From an uncultured Alphaproteobacteria bacterium (GTDB lineage Bacteria; Pseudomonadota; Alphaproteobacteria; Rhodobacterales; Rhodobacteraceae): a stretch of 64,000 nt of DNA. Under the pieces are notes generated by a model. The model was not told the origin of the DNA. It worked only from the letters and a program-made list of their open reading frames with translations, and searched no databases. Position 1 is the first letter of the stretch; every line of letters starts with the position of its first letter. Positions 35,445 through 44,656 of this stretch are shown piece by piece. Both the position numbers and the translations under genes were made by a program. The stretch covers positions 1-64,000 of the forward strand of contig CACBAO010000008.1 of NCBI GenBank assembly GCA_902537235.1, given 5' to 3'.

Positions 35445-38300
35445 ATGTTCGAAATACAAAATACCAAAGAAATCCCATTGCTCAGGGTAGATGCTCAAGT
35501 GTTTAAACATTCAAGATTTGGATGCACCCATCTACATTTAGGTTGTGACAGTTCAGAAAAAGCTTTTTCGGTTGCTTTCAGGACTATTCCTAAAGATCAC
35601 AGTGGCATAGCGCATATTTTGGAGCATACGGTCTTATGTGGATCAGAAAAATTTCCAGTGAGAGATCCTTTTTTTATGATGACGAGACGCTCATTAAGCA
35701 CTTTTATGAATGCGATGACCTATCCAGATATAACTGCTTACCCGTTTGCGACGCTGAATGATAAGGATTTTAGAAATCTTCTGTCGGTATATTTAGACGC
35801 TGCTTTTTTTCCAAATATAGATGAACTCGACTTCATGCAGGAAGGCCATAGGTTTGAATTAATTAAAGATGGCGATAAAGAAAAGCTTGCCCTTAAAGGT
35901 GTTGTATATAACGAGATGAAAGGTGCTATGAGTTCTGTTCCACGACAATTATGGCATGGGGTTTCGAAGTCACTATATCCCACAACTACTTATGGGTTTA
36001 ATTCTGGTGGAGATCCTGATTTCATTCCTGATCTGACTTACGCAGATCTAAAAAACTTTCACAAAAAGTATTATCATCCTTCAAATGCTGTGTTTTTTTC
36101 TTATGGAAATATTGATGCAAATGAACTGCAGCAAGAAATTGAAGGCTCAGTGTTAAAAAAGTTTACTCCAAAACTTGATAATCTTAGGGTAAATCCAGAG
36201 CCTGCCTTCGAAGAAGAACAATATAGTCATTCATATTACAACCCACTTCCTGACGACGAAAACAATCATCATGTAGTGGTCGCCTGGCTGCTAGACTCTA
36301 CTAAAGATCCTGTTGATCATTTAGAGGCATGTTTGTTAGAAAACATTTTGCTTGATAATTCTTCTTCACCCCTGAGAAAAGCTCTTGAGAGCACTGATTT
36401 AGGAAAAGCGCCATCTCCCGTAACCTTTATGGAAACGGAACAGAAACAAATGGCTTTCGTAGCCGGTTTAGAGGGAGTTGAAAAGGGAAAAGAGAAAGAT
36501 GTTGAGGAGTTAGTCTTAAGTGTCTTCAGGGATCTTGTTCTTAATGGTGTTGAAAAAGATTTGATAGAGGCTTCCTTACATCAAATCGAAATATCACAAA
36601 GGGAGATATCAGGTGGCATGCCATATGGTTTACAACTTTTGCTCGGGACAATGCCTTCAATTTTGCATGACTCTGATCCATTAGAGGTTCTTGATCTTGA
36701 AGGAGCTCTTTCAAAATTGAAGAAAAGATTGGAAGAACCTAATCATTTAGAGAGGCTTGTTGAAAAATTCTTTATTAAAAATAAACACAGGGTTACCTTT
36801 CAATTGATTCCAAATATTGATTACGATAAAAATAAGATGGAGAAGCTTGATAAGCTACTCTCTGAAAAAAATAGTTCCTTATCAAGTTCACAGAAAGATA
36901 ATATCCGTGATCTTACGAAAAAATTAGAAACAAGGCAGAACTCAAAAGACGATCCTAATTTGCTTCCCTGTGTAACGGTTAATGATATTGAGAAAGAGAG
37001 ATTTTATACCACTGGCTGTAAACAAGAAGATGGCGATAAGATCAAATATTTTTACCATGCTGGAACGAATGGGATAGATTACACTACAAAAGTGTTCTCC
37101 TTAGAGTCAGCAAATTTGGATGATCTTAAATATAGTAATTTTTTCTCAGATGTTGTGACAAGTGTAGGCGTAGGAGAGAAAGATTATGAGAAAATTCAAA
37201 AAGAACAGTCACTAAGTACTGGTGGAATAGGATTAAGTTTCAATGTTCTTCCGGATAGTTCAGGTAATAAATTCCTCCTTAGTGCTGGGTTGCATGGTAG
37301 TGCTCTTAAAAAAAACTTTTCAAAGCTTGAGAGTTTAATGAACGATACTATTTATGGATTTCGACTAGATGAAATAAAAAGATTGGAAGAACTTACACAA
37401 TTCGAAATTGCTGGAAAAGAAAAATCAATTACTCAGAGTGGCCACATGCTAGCAATGAATGGTGCGTCGGCTCAAATCTCAAAGTTTGGTGCTGTGTCAG
37501 AATTTGTCGGCGGCGTGTCGTCTATACATAATCTCAAAACGCTAAGAGACTCAAATGGAAAAATAAAAATGGAAGTGTTACTCGAGTCATTTTCAAAGTT
37601 AAACAGTTTCATTAATCCTGCTTCTAAAATAGAGGTGGTTATAAGTGCAAGTAATCAAAATTTTGATAAGGAAACTACAACCAAAACCGGGTTAGAAACC
37701 TTAGACGCTCTAAATGGAATAGACTTGCAATCTGAGGAAATTGCGTGGATTACTGGATCGGATGTAAATTTTTGTGCGCAGGCATTTCCCACAGTCGGTT
37801 ATGATCATCCTGATGCACCGATACTTACTGTCTTAGGAGCTGTTTTACGAAATGGATTTCTTCACTCTGCAATAAGGGAAAAGGGAGGAGCTTACGGTTC
37901 AGGTGCTCAGCAGGATTCAGCATCTCGTTCTTTTAGATTTTTTTCATATCGAGACCCAAATTGCAAAGAGACTTTTAACGCATTCAATGAATCTATTGAA
38001 TGGTCATTAAAATCTATAACCTCAGAAAAGTTAGAAGAAGGAATATTGGGTGTTATTTCTTCGATTGACAAACCTGGTTCACCCGCTGGTGAGGCAAGAG
38101 CGGATTTTAATCAAAATATAAGAGGAATAGACCAATCCAAAAGAAAAATTTTCAGGAGCCGTGTTATTAATTGTTCAGTTGAAAGGCTTGTAGAAGTTTC
38201 AAACAAATATTTGACTTGTGAACCTAAGAAATCCGTGATTTCCGGAAAGCATTTTGAAAAAGAGATTAAAGATCTTGGCTTATCTATTCATTATGTTTAG
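35445..38300 (+). CDS. M16 metallopeptidase, PreP/M16C type
   Basis: 951 residues, the usual size of the presequence-protease class. The inverted zinc motif is HILEH at 57-61 (DHSGIAHILEHTVLCGSEKFP), and the downstream Glu ligand is in GVVYNEMKGAM near 150-160. A second pseudo-symmetric half contains the RGGAYGSG-like closing segment (EKGGAYGSGAQQ). There is no signal peptide, so it is cytoplasmic; it would degrade short unstructured peptides. It is divergent from ald and separated from xsc-pta by convergence, so it has no obvious link to sulfur metabolism. Confidence 0.92.
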   Translation: MFEIQNTKEIPLLRVDAQVFKHSRFGCTHLHLGCDSSEKAFSVAFRTIPKDHSGIAHILEHTVLCGSEKFPVRDPFFMMTRRSLSTFMNAMTYPDITAYPFATLNDKDFRNLLSVYLDAAFFPNIDELDFMQEGHRFELIKDGDKEKLALKGVVYNEMKGAMSSVPRQLWHGVSKSLYPTTTYGFNSGGDPDFIPDLTYADLKNFHKKYYHPSNAVFFSYGNIDANELQQEIEGSVLKKFTPKLDNLRVNPEPAFEEEQYSHSYYNPLPDDENNHHVVVAWLLDSTKDPVDHLEACLLENILLDNSSSPLRKALESTDLGKAPSPVTFMETEQKQMAFVAGLEGVEKGKEKDVEELVLSVFRDLVLNGVEKDLIEASLHQIEISQREISGGMPYGLQLLLGTMPSILHDSDPLEVLDLEGALSKLKKRLEEPNHLERLVEKFFIKNKHRVTFQLIPNIDYDKNKMEKLDKLLSEKNSSLSSSQKDNIRDLTKKLETRQNSKDDPNLLPCVTVNDIEKERFYTTGCKQEDGDKIKYFYHAGTNGIDYTTKVFSLESANLDDLKYSNFFSDVVTSVGVGEKDYEKIQKEQSLSTGGIGLSFNVLPDSSGNKFLLSAGLHGSALKKNFSKLESLMNDTIYGFRLDEIKRLEELTQFEIAGKEKSITQSGHMLAMNGASAQISKFGAVSEFVGGVSSIHNLKTLRDSNGKIKMEVLLESFSKLNSFINPASKIEVVISASNQNFDKETTTKTGLETLDALNGIDLQSEEIAWITGSDVNFCAQAFPTVGYDHPDAPILTVLGAVLRNGFLHSAIREKGGAYGSGAQQDSASRSFRFFSYRDPNCKETFNAFNESIEWSLKSITSEKLEEGILGVISSIDKPGSPAGEARADFNQNIRGIDQSKRKIFRSRVINCSVERLVEVSNKYLTCEPKKSVISGKHFEKEIKDLGLSIHYV

Positions 38301-38305
38301 CCAAG

Positions 38306-39250
38306 TTAGGCCGTGTCATCACTCAAAATACTGGCTAGTGCTATAGACGCAAGCCTTGCTTCCGGTGGATCTGCTCGACTTGTAAGTAGAACAGGTACTT
38401 TTGCTCCTAGAACGATGCCTGCCGCGCACCCTCCAGCAAAGTATACAAGTGATTTGTAAAGAGTATTACCGGATACAATTTCTGGTACTACTATCCCATT
38501 CGATTGGCCCGCAACAGGGTCATTCCCCAATCCTTTTTTAATTGCTGCATCTCTACTAATTATAAGGTCAAGAGCTAGAGGGCCAGAAAATAATGCGTCT
38601 TTAATATTTTCTGTGGCCCATTCCTTCAAGTTATGAGCAATTATAGTTGACTCCATATTTTCCATAACAATCTCACTAGCAGATAAAAATGCAATTTTTG
38701 GGGTCTTTATACCCAGTGTTTTCAAACTTTTAACCATTGTTTCAATAACTGTTTTTAGAGTTTTCTCACTAGGTTTGATGTTTACTGCTGCATCTGAGAC
38801 CATAATTCCTGTATTCATATCGTCATTAGTTATATAAAATTGATGAACAATCTTGTGTTTTGTTCTCAGATTATTTTTTTTCGCAATTACAGATCTCATG
38901 AAAGTATCTGAATGCAAATCCCCCTTCATAAGGATATCTGCTTCACCGTTCCCACATAAAAGGGCACTGATATCCCCAGCTTTTTCTTCTTCAGTTTCAT
39001 TTATTATTCTGTAACAAGATATATCCCAGCTTAAACCTCTAGCCTGTTTTTCAATTTGATCTTTAGGGCCTACAAAGATTGGTTCAATCAAATTTAAATC
39101 AAAAGCTTGTTTTGCCCCTGAAATAGCGGACTTGCTATGAGAAAATGCGATGACTACTTTAGCTACTTTTGCCCTATTTTTTGCCATTTTTAGCAAGCTT
39201 TTTGGAGCAAATACTTTTGATTGATCTAATATGAAAGAGCTTGGGCTCAA
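38306..39250 (-). CDS. pta: Phosphate acetyltransferase (Pta, PTA/PTB family)
   Basis: 314 residues from a TTG at 39250, preceded by AGGA at about 9 bases. The PTA/PTB domain shows LMKGDLHSDTFMR, NTGIMVSDAAVNIKPS and the C-terminal VAGQSNGIVVPEIVSGNTLYKSL then GAKVPVLLTSRAD. It converts acetyl phosphate and CoA to acetyl-CoA. The gene follows xsc by 17 bases, and Xsc makes acetyl phosphate, so this is the Pta of sulfonate degradation. It is the short form without the N-terminal DRTGG region. Confidence 0.9.
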   Translation of the reverse strand: MSPSSFILDQSKVFAPKSLLKMAKNRAKVAKVVIAFSHSKSAISGAKQAFDLNLIEPIFVGPKDQIEKQARGLSWDISCYRIINETEEEKAGDISALLCGNGEADILMKGDLHSDTFMRSVIAKKNNLRTKHKIVHQFYITNDDMNTGIMVSDAAVNIKPSEKTLKTVIETMVKSLKTLGIKTPKIAFLSASEIVMENMESTIIAHNLKEWATENIKDALFSGPLALDLIISRDAAIKKGLGNDPVAGQSNGIVVPEIVSGNTLYKSLVYFAGGCAAGIVLGAKVPVLLTSRADPPEARLASIALASILSDDTA

Positions 39251-39267
39251 TTTTCTAATCCTATTAA

Positions 39268-41043
39268 CTAGCCAACGGCTTTCATATCGCCCTTTGATAT
39301 TCCAGCAACAGGAACAGGGGCTTTCATAGCATCCCTTCTAAAAGGTTCTCCAAGTTCTTGATTTAGCATCACTTCAATGAATGTAGTTTTATTGTTTTCC
39401 ATTTGTTGGTTAATGGCTTCTTTTAAAATAGATGTTAACTCTTCCATAGAGTTAGCAGTTGTTCCAATGAAGCCACAAGCATCTGCCATTTTTGCGTAAG
39501 ATACCTTGGTGTCTAATTCCGTGCCTACAAAATTGTCTTTAAACCAAAGCGTAGTGTTTCTTTTTTCAGCTCCCCATTGATAATTTCTAAAGATAATCAT
39601 AGTTATAGCAGGCCATTCAGACCTACCAATAGAAGTCATTTCATTTACCGAAATTCCGAATGCGCCATCTCCCGCAAATCCAACTACAGGAACACTTGGC
39701 ACTCCAATTTTTGCGCCTACGATTGAAGGCAACCCATATCCGCACGGCCCAAATAAACCCGGGGCTAGATATTTTCTTCCTTTTTCAAAAGTAGGATATG
39801 CATTACCTATTGCACAATTATTCCCGATGTCTGATGAGATAATAGCATCTTTAGGCAATGCTGATTGAATAGCTCTCCAAGCCATTCGAGGCGACATTTT
39901 TTCGGGTTCTCTCTTCCTTGCTCTTTCATTCCAAGTTGTTCCTGGGTCGTCCTCTTCGTGATCTAAAGAACTTAGTTCCTGAGCCCACTTTGACTTAGTT
40001 TGCGAAATATAATCAGTACGTTCTTTAACTTTATCATCTATCGCTATTTCAGGCGTAAAAGTGAGAATTTTCTTAATTACCTTCTTAGCATCACCAACAA
40101 TACCCAAAGACACTTTTTTTGTTAATCCTATACGATCACTGTTTAAGTCTATTTGGATTATTTTTGCCTTCTCTGGCCAATAGTCGATGCCGTAACCAGG
40201 TAAAGTTGAAAAAGGGTTAAGACGCGTTCCAACGGCCAAAACAACATCAGCTTTCTTTATTATTTCCATAGCAGCCTTCGATCCATTATATCCAAGAGGA
40301 CCACAATGAAACGGATGTGAGCCTGGAAAAGCATCATTATGTTGGTAACCGGTACATACCGGTGCGTGTAACCTTTCTGCTAATTGTATAGTGTCATTTA
40401 TTGCATCGCTTAATACAACTCCAGCTCCATTAAGGATTACAGGAAAATTTGCATTTATAAGCAGGTTAGTAGCTGTTTTTATAGTGTCCTCGCCCCCATC
40501 AGGTAATTCAAATTCAATTAACTCCGGAATATCTATATCAACTTCCTTGTTCCAAAAATCCCTAGGAATATTTATTTGAGCAGGAGCAGATGCTTTTTTT
40601 GCTCTAGATATAACTCTATTCAACGTCTCAGCTATTCTTTGAGGATCTCTTACTTCTTCTTGATATGCCACCATGTCTTTGAATAGCGCCATTTGCTCAA
40701 CTTCTTGAAAACCTCCTTGACCTATTGTTTTATTAGCAGCCTGAGGAGTTACCAAAAGAAGAGGGGTGTGGTTCCAATAAGCTGTCTTTACCGGGGTAAC
40801 AAAGTTTGTGATACCTGGTCCGTTTTGCGCTACCATCATAGACATTTCTCCGGTTGCTCTTGTGTAACCATCAGCCATCATTCCAGCGTTACCTTCATGA
40901 GCAGCATCCCAGAATTGAATACCAGCTGAAGGAAATAAATCGGAAATTGGCATCATAGCAGAGCCAATAATTCCAAATGCATGAGCGATTCCATGTTTCT
41001 GTAATACTTTTACAAAGGCTTCTTCAGTGGTCATCTTAGTCAT
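39268..41043 (-). CDS. xsc: Sulfoacetaldehyde acetyltransferase
   Basis: 591 residues, full length, a thiamine-diphosphate enzyme. MTTEEAFVKVLQKHGIAHAFGIIGSAMMPISDLFP, EGNAGMMADGYTR (with the cofactor-activating Glu region) and the C-terminal ThDP site GFAGDGAFGISVNEM are present. Xsc-specific text such as YQHNDAFPGSHP and RREPEKMSPRMAWR-like segments (390-400) separates it from acetolactate synthases. The reaction is sulfoacetaldehyde plus phosphate to acetyl phosphate plus sulfite. It is paired with pta, and SoeABC encoded 3.6 kb away can oxidise the sulfite. Taurine or isethionate are likely parent substrates. Confidence 0.95.
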   Translation of the reverse strand: MTKMTTEEAFVKVLQKHGIAHAFGIIGSAMMPISDLFPSAGIQFWDAAHEGNAGMMADGYTRATGEMSMMVAQNGPGITNFVTPVKTAYWNHTPLLLVTPQAANKTIGQGGFQEVEQMALFKDMVAYQEEVRDPQRIAETLNRVISRAKKASAPAQINIPRDFWNKEVDIDIPELIEFELPDGGEDTIKTATNLLINANFPVILNGAGVVLSDAINDTIQLAERLHAPVCTGYQHNDAFPGSHPFHCGPLGYNGSKAAMEIIKKADVVLAVGTRLNPFSTLPGYGIDYWPEKAKIIQIDLNSDRIGLTKKVSLGIVGDAKKVIKKILTFTPEIAIDDKVKERTDYISQTKSKWAQELSSLDHEEDDPGTTWNERARKREPEKMSPRMAWRAIQSALPKDAIISSDIGNNCAIGNAYPTFEKGRKYLAPGLFGPCGYGLPSIVGAKIGVPSVPVVGFAGDGAFGISVNEMTSIGRSEWPAITMIIFRNYQWGAEKRNTTLWFKDNFVGTELDTKVSYAKMADACGFIGTTANSMEELTSILKEAINQQMENNKTTFIEVMLNQELGEPFRRDAMKAPVPVAGISKGDMKAVG

Positions 41044-41138
41044 ATCGATATCCTTTTTTTTGAGGAATATAAAATTGATTAAAAAATTTATATTTAATAT
41101 TCTAACATGTAATTAATTTATAGGAGAATTTAATAAAG

Positions 41139-41927
41139 GTGCAAAGTTTAAAATCAGGATTAGAAAATATTCATTTCGATGATAGGGGCCCCAAGGATGA
41201 TTTCGCAATTGTTTTTCTAAATTCTTTAGGGACTGATTTAAGGGTATGGGATAAACTATTATGTGTTTTAGGAGAACGTTTTAGAACTGTCAGAATAGAT
41301 AAAAGAGGTCATGGATTGTCAACGAATTTTAAAAACGACATTTCTATTGAGAGCCTTGCAAAAGATGTGAGTAATTTAGTTGATTATCTAAATCTTAAAA
41401 ATATTTGTCTGGTGGGACTATCAATAGGGGGCTTGATTGCCCTCGAATTCATTAAGCAAAGACCAAACATTTGTAATAAATTAATCTTATGTGATACAGC
41501 ACCAAAAATTGGTTCAAAGGAGATGTGGACCGAAAGAATAAAGCGTGTCAAAGAAGGAGGGATAGAAGCAATTTCAGATGATATTTTGGCGCGATGGTTT
41601 TCTACTTCTTTTTTAAAATATAGTACTGATGAATTACAAATGTGGAGATCAATGCTCACAAGGACAACAAAATCTGGTTATATTGGATGTTGTGAAGCTA
41701 TTTCCCGCTGCGATCTAACTGAACAGGCAAAAATAATTAACATGCCTACTTTAGTAATAGTAGGTGAGGAAGACGGCTCTACTCCGATTAATCTTGTTCA
41801 AAATGCTGCGAGTTTAATTAGAGGTAGTATTTTTAAAGTTATAAAAACAGCTGGACATCTGCCGTGTGTTGAGCAGCCAAATGAAGTGGGATCTATATTT
41901 TTGCAGTTTTTAGAGAATAATAAGTGA
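41139..41927 (+). CDS. Alpha/beta hydrolase, 3-oxoadipate enol-lactonase-like
   Basis: 262 residues from a GTG at 41139 with TAGGAG upstream. The nucleophile elbow is GLSIGG (Ser near 95), the acid is in VGEEDGSTP and the His is in TAGHLPCVEQP. The order FLNSLGTDLRVWD, RIDKRGHGLS matches PcaD-type enol-lactonases. No protocatechuate genes are present, so another ester or lactone is probable. It is divergent from xsc and overlaps the ammonia-lyase gene by 4 bases (GTGA), so the two are translationally coupled. Confidence 0.85.
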   Translation: MQSLKSGLENIHFDDRGPKDDFAIVFLNSLGTDLRVWDKLLCVLGERFRTVRIDKRGHGLSTNFKNDISIESLAKDVSNLVDYLNLKNICLVGLSIGGLIALEFIKQRPNICNKLILCDTAPKIGSKEMWTERIKRVKEGGIEAISDDILARWFSTSFLKYSTDELQMWRSMLTRTTKSGYIGCCEAISRCDLTEQAKIINMPTLVIVGEEDGSTPINLVQNAASLIRGSIFKVIKTAGHLPCVEQPNEVGSIFLQFLENNK

Positions 41928-43009
41928 ACTATATATCTAATCCTTTTTTTCCTATTGGTTTAAAGAAGCCCTCCAATGTAAAAGATTTGAATGACAGTAC
42001 AGATATTTTGTTAAAGCTTTTAGATTTCTGCCCAGAGTACATGCCGACAGACTTCTATGACCAAAAGACATTTGCAGAAAATTTAGGTTTAAAATCTGTC
42101 CTTATAAAAGATGAAAGAAAAAGGTTTAACTTAGGTAGCTTTAAAGCAACAGGCGCAACATATGCTATAGCAAAGATGGCTTATTCACGCTTGGGCGCAA
42201 AAGTCGAAGTTTCATTAGAAAATCTAAGAAATATGTTGAGAGGTGTTACTTTTGTGACAGCAAGTGCCGGGAACCATGGTATTTCAATGTCAGTAGGAGC
42301 TAAATTATTTGGTGCAAATGCGATTATTTTTCTTTCAAAAAACGTACCAAAAGCTTTTGCAGATCGACTTAAAAACATAGGTGCAGATGTTAAGTTTAAA
42401 GGGGATAACTACGAGGCAAGTATGATTGAGGCCGAAAAATATGCACGTAATAATAATTATGTTTTATTATCTGATTCAACTTGGGAAACTTGCCAGTCGG
42501 GCGTTGATGTTATGGAAGGATACATGATTATAGGTGAAGAGGTTCGCAAACAACTAACATCATATAACTTAAATCAAATAACACATGTTTTTTTGCAGGC
42601 AGGAGTTGGTGGATTTGCGGCCGCCATTGCGTTATCCCTTCGAAAGTTTTTAAGGCAAGATGCCCAGATAATTGTAGTCGAGCCTAGTCAAGCAAAAACG
42701 TTGTTTTTGTCTTTACAAAATGAAAAACCAAGTGTTGCCGAAGGCCAAGTGTCAACAATGGGGCGTTTAGATTGTAAAGAGCCATCCTGGTCAGCTTTTT
42801 ATTCGCTTTCAAAGACAGCTAATTATTTCATGCACTTGGAAGATGATTATGTCGAGAAAAAACTTATTTTCATAAATGATTTTGGAATAACAACTAGCCC
42901 TTCTGGGGGTGCAGGCATTGCCGCCTTGATATATGCCACAGAAAACCAACTTTTCGAGATAAATAAGGACTCGTTCGCTCTTGTGTTTTTAACAGAAGGT
43001 AAAATTTAA
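41924..43009 (+). CDS. Diaminopropionate ammonia-lyase-like PLP enzyme
   Basis: 361 residues from a GTG at 41924. It is a fold-type II PLP enzyme. LIKDERKRFNLGSFKATGA carries the Schiff-base lysine (GSFKATG near 72-78), SAGNHGIS is the substrate loop and FLQAGVGGFAAA the phosphate-binding glycines. The layout is that of DpaL: 2,3-diaminopropionate to pyruvate and two ammonia. It is shorter than the E. coli enzyme by about 35 residues and ends LTEGKI with no C-terminal tail. Coupling to the lactonase gene suggests a joint pathway I cannot name. Confidence 0.82.
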   Translation: MNYISNPFFPIGLKKPSNVKDLNDSTDILLKLLDFCPEYMPTDFYDQKTFAENLGLKSVLIKDERKRFNLGSFKATGATYAIAKMAYSRLGAKVEVSLENLRNMLRGVTFVTASAGNHGISMSVGAKLFGANAIIFLSKNVPKAFADRLKNIGADVKFKGDNYEASMIEAEKYARNNNYVLLSDSTWETCQSGVDVMEGYMIIGEEVRKQLTSYNLNQITHVFLQAGVGGFAAAIALSLRKFLRQDAQIIVVEPSQAKTLFLSLQNEKPSVAEGQVSTMGRLDCKEPSWSAFYSLSKTANYFMHLEDDYVEKKLIFINDFGITTSPSGGAGIAALIYATENQLFEINKDSFALVFLTEGKI

Positions 43010-43015
43010 AGCGGA

Positions 43016-44314
43016 TTAGTTTAGAAACCTTTCATCGAATGGATAAGAGGTAAGATTTTCAAATCCACTGTCTGTTACAAGTAATTGATCTTCAAGCTTA
43101 ATTGAAAATTCGCCGTTTTCACGGCTGATTAATGCCTCTACACATAATGTCATTCCTGGCTGAAGGACATAATCAAATGCACCCTCTTCATAGTCCTCTG
43201 GGTATGTTATCAGAGGAAACTCGTCGCACAGCCCAACACCGTGAAACCTGCAGCTGTATTGTTGTTTTTTATACATATCATCAAGTTGATGTCCTTTAAA
43301 TGTTAAATCTTTAAAGGGGACACCAGGAGCAACAAGTTCAGCATTCTTTTGGATATGTTCCAATGCTATTTGATAATCTTGTTTCATTTCCATTGTTGGC
43401 TCTTGGTCTCCGATCCACCATGTTCTAGAAATATCAGTACACATCGAGTAACAACCAACTAGATCAGTATCAAAAGCCACTATTTCATTTTTCTGAAGCA
43501 TTCTAGAGCCACATTCCTGGAACCAGGGGTTTGTTTTGGTGCCGGACGAGAGTAAGCGAGTTTCAATCCACTCTCCACCTCTTTTAATGTTTTCTGAATG
43601 AAGAATTGACCAGATATCATTTTCAGTCATTCCTGGCTTTGTTTCTTTCTCCATAACATGTATTGAGGTTTCGCACGCCGAAATAGAGCATCTCATAGCT
43701 TTTATCTCTTCAGTAGATTTTATCGATCGCGCATGCTCCATTATTTTTTCTCCATTTTCGATTTTAAAGTCTCTACTTTCTAGACTTTTAAACCCATCGA
43801 GCATTATTTTATCTATCGCCAATTTCTTTTTATTTTTTCTTTTTTTTTTGAAGGCTTGACTAACTTGATGAGAAAAGTTTTCAGCGGCAGACTTCACATT
43901 ATCTCCTTTTGCAAAATAAAACATAGACGCACCAGTTCTAACTTCATCAATGTATAGATAATTGGATTCTATATAATGCGTGCTTTCTTGGTAATCCCAA
44001 AGAATGCAGTGGCCGTCATCAAAAACTAAGCAGGATCTAAAAGGATTATGTGTATTCCACAAAAGCATATTAGATGTGCCAGTTGCGTACCTAATATTTA
44101 ACGGGTCAAAAAGCAAAATGGCATCGACTTTGTTCTTTTTTAATTGCGCTATGACTTGTTCCTTTCTATATGAATTAATTATAGATACGTCTGGCAATTG
44201 TAAGCCTTTATTATTCCATTCTTTTAGAGCTAGTTCTGTTGGTTCTGAAAAAACACTTATTTTTTCTGGAGCTTTGCCAGGATTTATTTTTTTTTGAAAA
44301 GAAGGTGCCTGCAT
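43016..44314 (-). CDS. dddP: DMSP lyase DddP (M24 fold, di-iron)
   Basis: 432 residues. The M24 peptidase fold is modified as in DddP. The six metal ligands of the Ruegeria DddP (D295, D297, D307, H371, E406, E421) correspond one-for-one, at a constant offset of 13, to D282, D284, D294, H358, E393 and E408 here. Catalytic D377 corresponds to D364 and Y366 to Y353. Family text such as FDPLNIRYATGTSNM, ENIKRGGEWIETRLLSSG and NPWFQECG is conserved. The enzyme cleaves dimethylsulfoniopropionate to dimethylsulfide and acrylate in the cytoplasm. It is divergent from the biotinyl carrier and soeABC. The offset relies on remembered residue numbers for the reference enzyme. Confidence 0.92.
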   Translation of the reverse strand: MQAPSFQKKINPGKAPEKISVFSEPTELALKEWNNKGLQLPDVSIINSYRKEQVIAQLKKNKVDAILLFDPLNIRYATGTSNMLLWNTHNPFRSCLVFDDGHCILWDYQESTHYIESNYLYIDEVRTGASMFYFAKGDNVKSAAENFSHQVSQAFKKKRKNKKKLAIDKIMLDGFKSLESRDFKIENGEKIMEHARSIKSTEEIKAMRCSISACETSIHVMEKETKPGMTENDIWSILHSENIKRGGEWIETRLLSSGTKTNPWFQECGSRMLQKNEIVAFDTDLVGCYSMCTDISRTWWIGDQEPTMEMKQDYQIALEHIQKNAELVAPGVPFKDLTFKGHQLDDMYKKQQYSCRFHGVGLCDEFPLITYPEDYEEGAFDYVLQPGMTLCVEALISRENGEFSIKLEDQLLVTDSGFENLTSYPFDERFLN

Positions 44315-44414
44315 TTGACTCTCCCTATAGAATTTTTATGTTAATATTTTTTTTAAATCTTTTAAATATTTTTTAATTACGTTATTTTGTAATTCATTTA
44401 TTGAAGGGAACACT

Positions 44415-44642
44415 GTGGGAAGAGTTATTCTTTTGTCAGAAATATCAGGATCGATTTGGAAAATTGATTGTAAAGTTGGAGATGTTATAGAAACTGGTCA
44501 AGACGTGATAGTTATTGAATCTATGAAAATGGAAATCCCCGTTGTTTCACATGTTACTGGTACGGTTGCCTCTATTTTTGTAGTTGAAGGCGAAATGGTT
44601 GATGAAGACCAAAAATTAATAGAATTAAATACTGAAGATTAA
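44415..44642 (+). CDS. Stand-alone biotinyl/lipoyl carrier domain
   Basis: 75 residues from a GTG at 44415 with AAGGGA upstream. The whole protein is one biotinyl domain with the biotinylation site ESMKME (K38) and the hammerhead strands ISGSIWKIDCKVGDVI and VTGTVASIFVVEGEMV. Such carriers serve biotin carboxylases. No carboxylase or transcarboxylase gene is in the window, so its partner is elsewhere. It lies 14 bases before soeA, which has no known need for biotin. Confidence 0.88.
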   Translation: MGRVILLSEISGSIWKIDCKVGDVIETGQDVIVIESMKMEIPVVSHVTGTVASIFVVEGEMVDEDQKLIELNTED

Positions 44643-44656
44643 TCTAAAAGAAAAAT

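Noticed and set aside
44375-44394. AATTAC/GTAATT inverted repeat in the dddP-biotinyl carrier intergenic region.
   Set aside because: Six-base AT-rich arms in an AT-rich gap are expected by chance.
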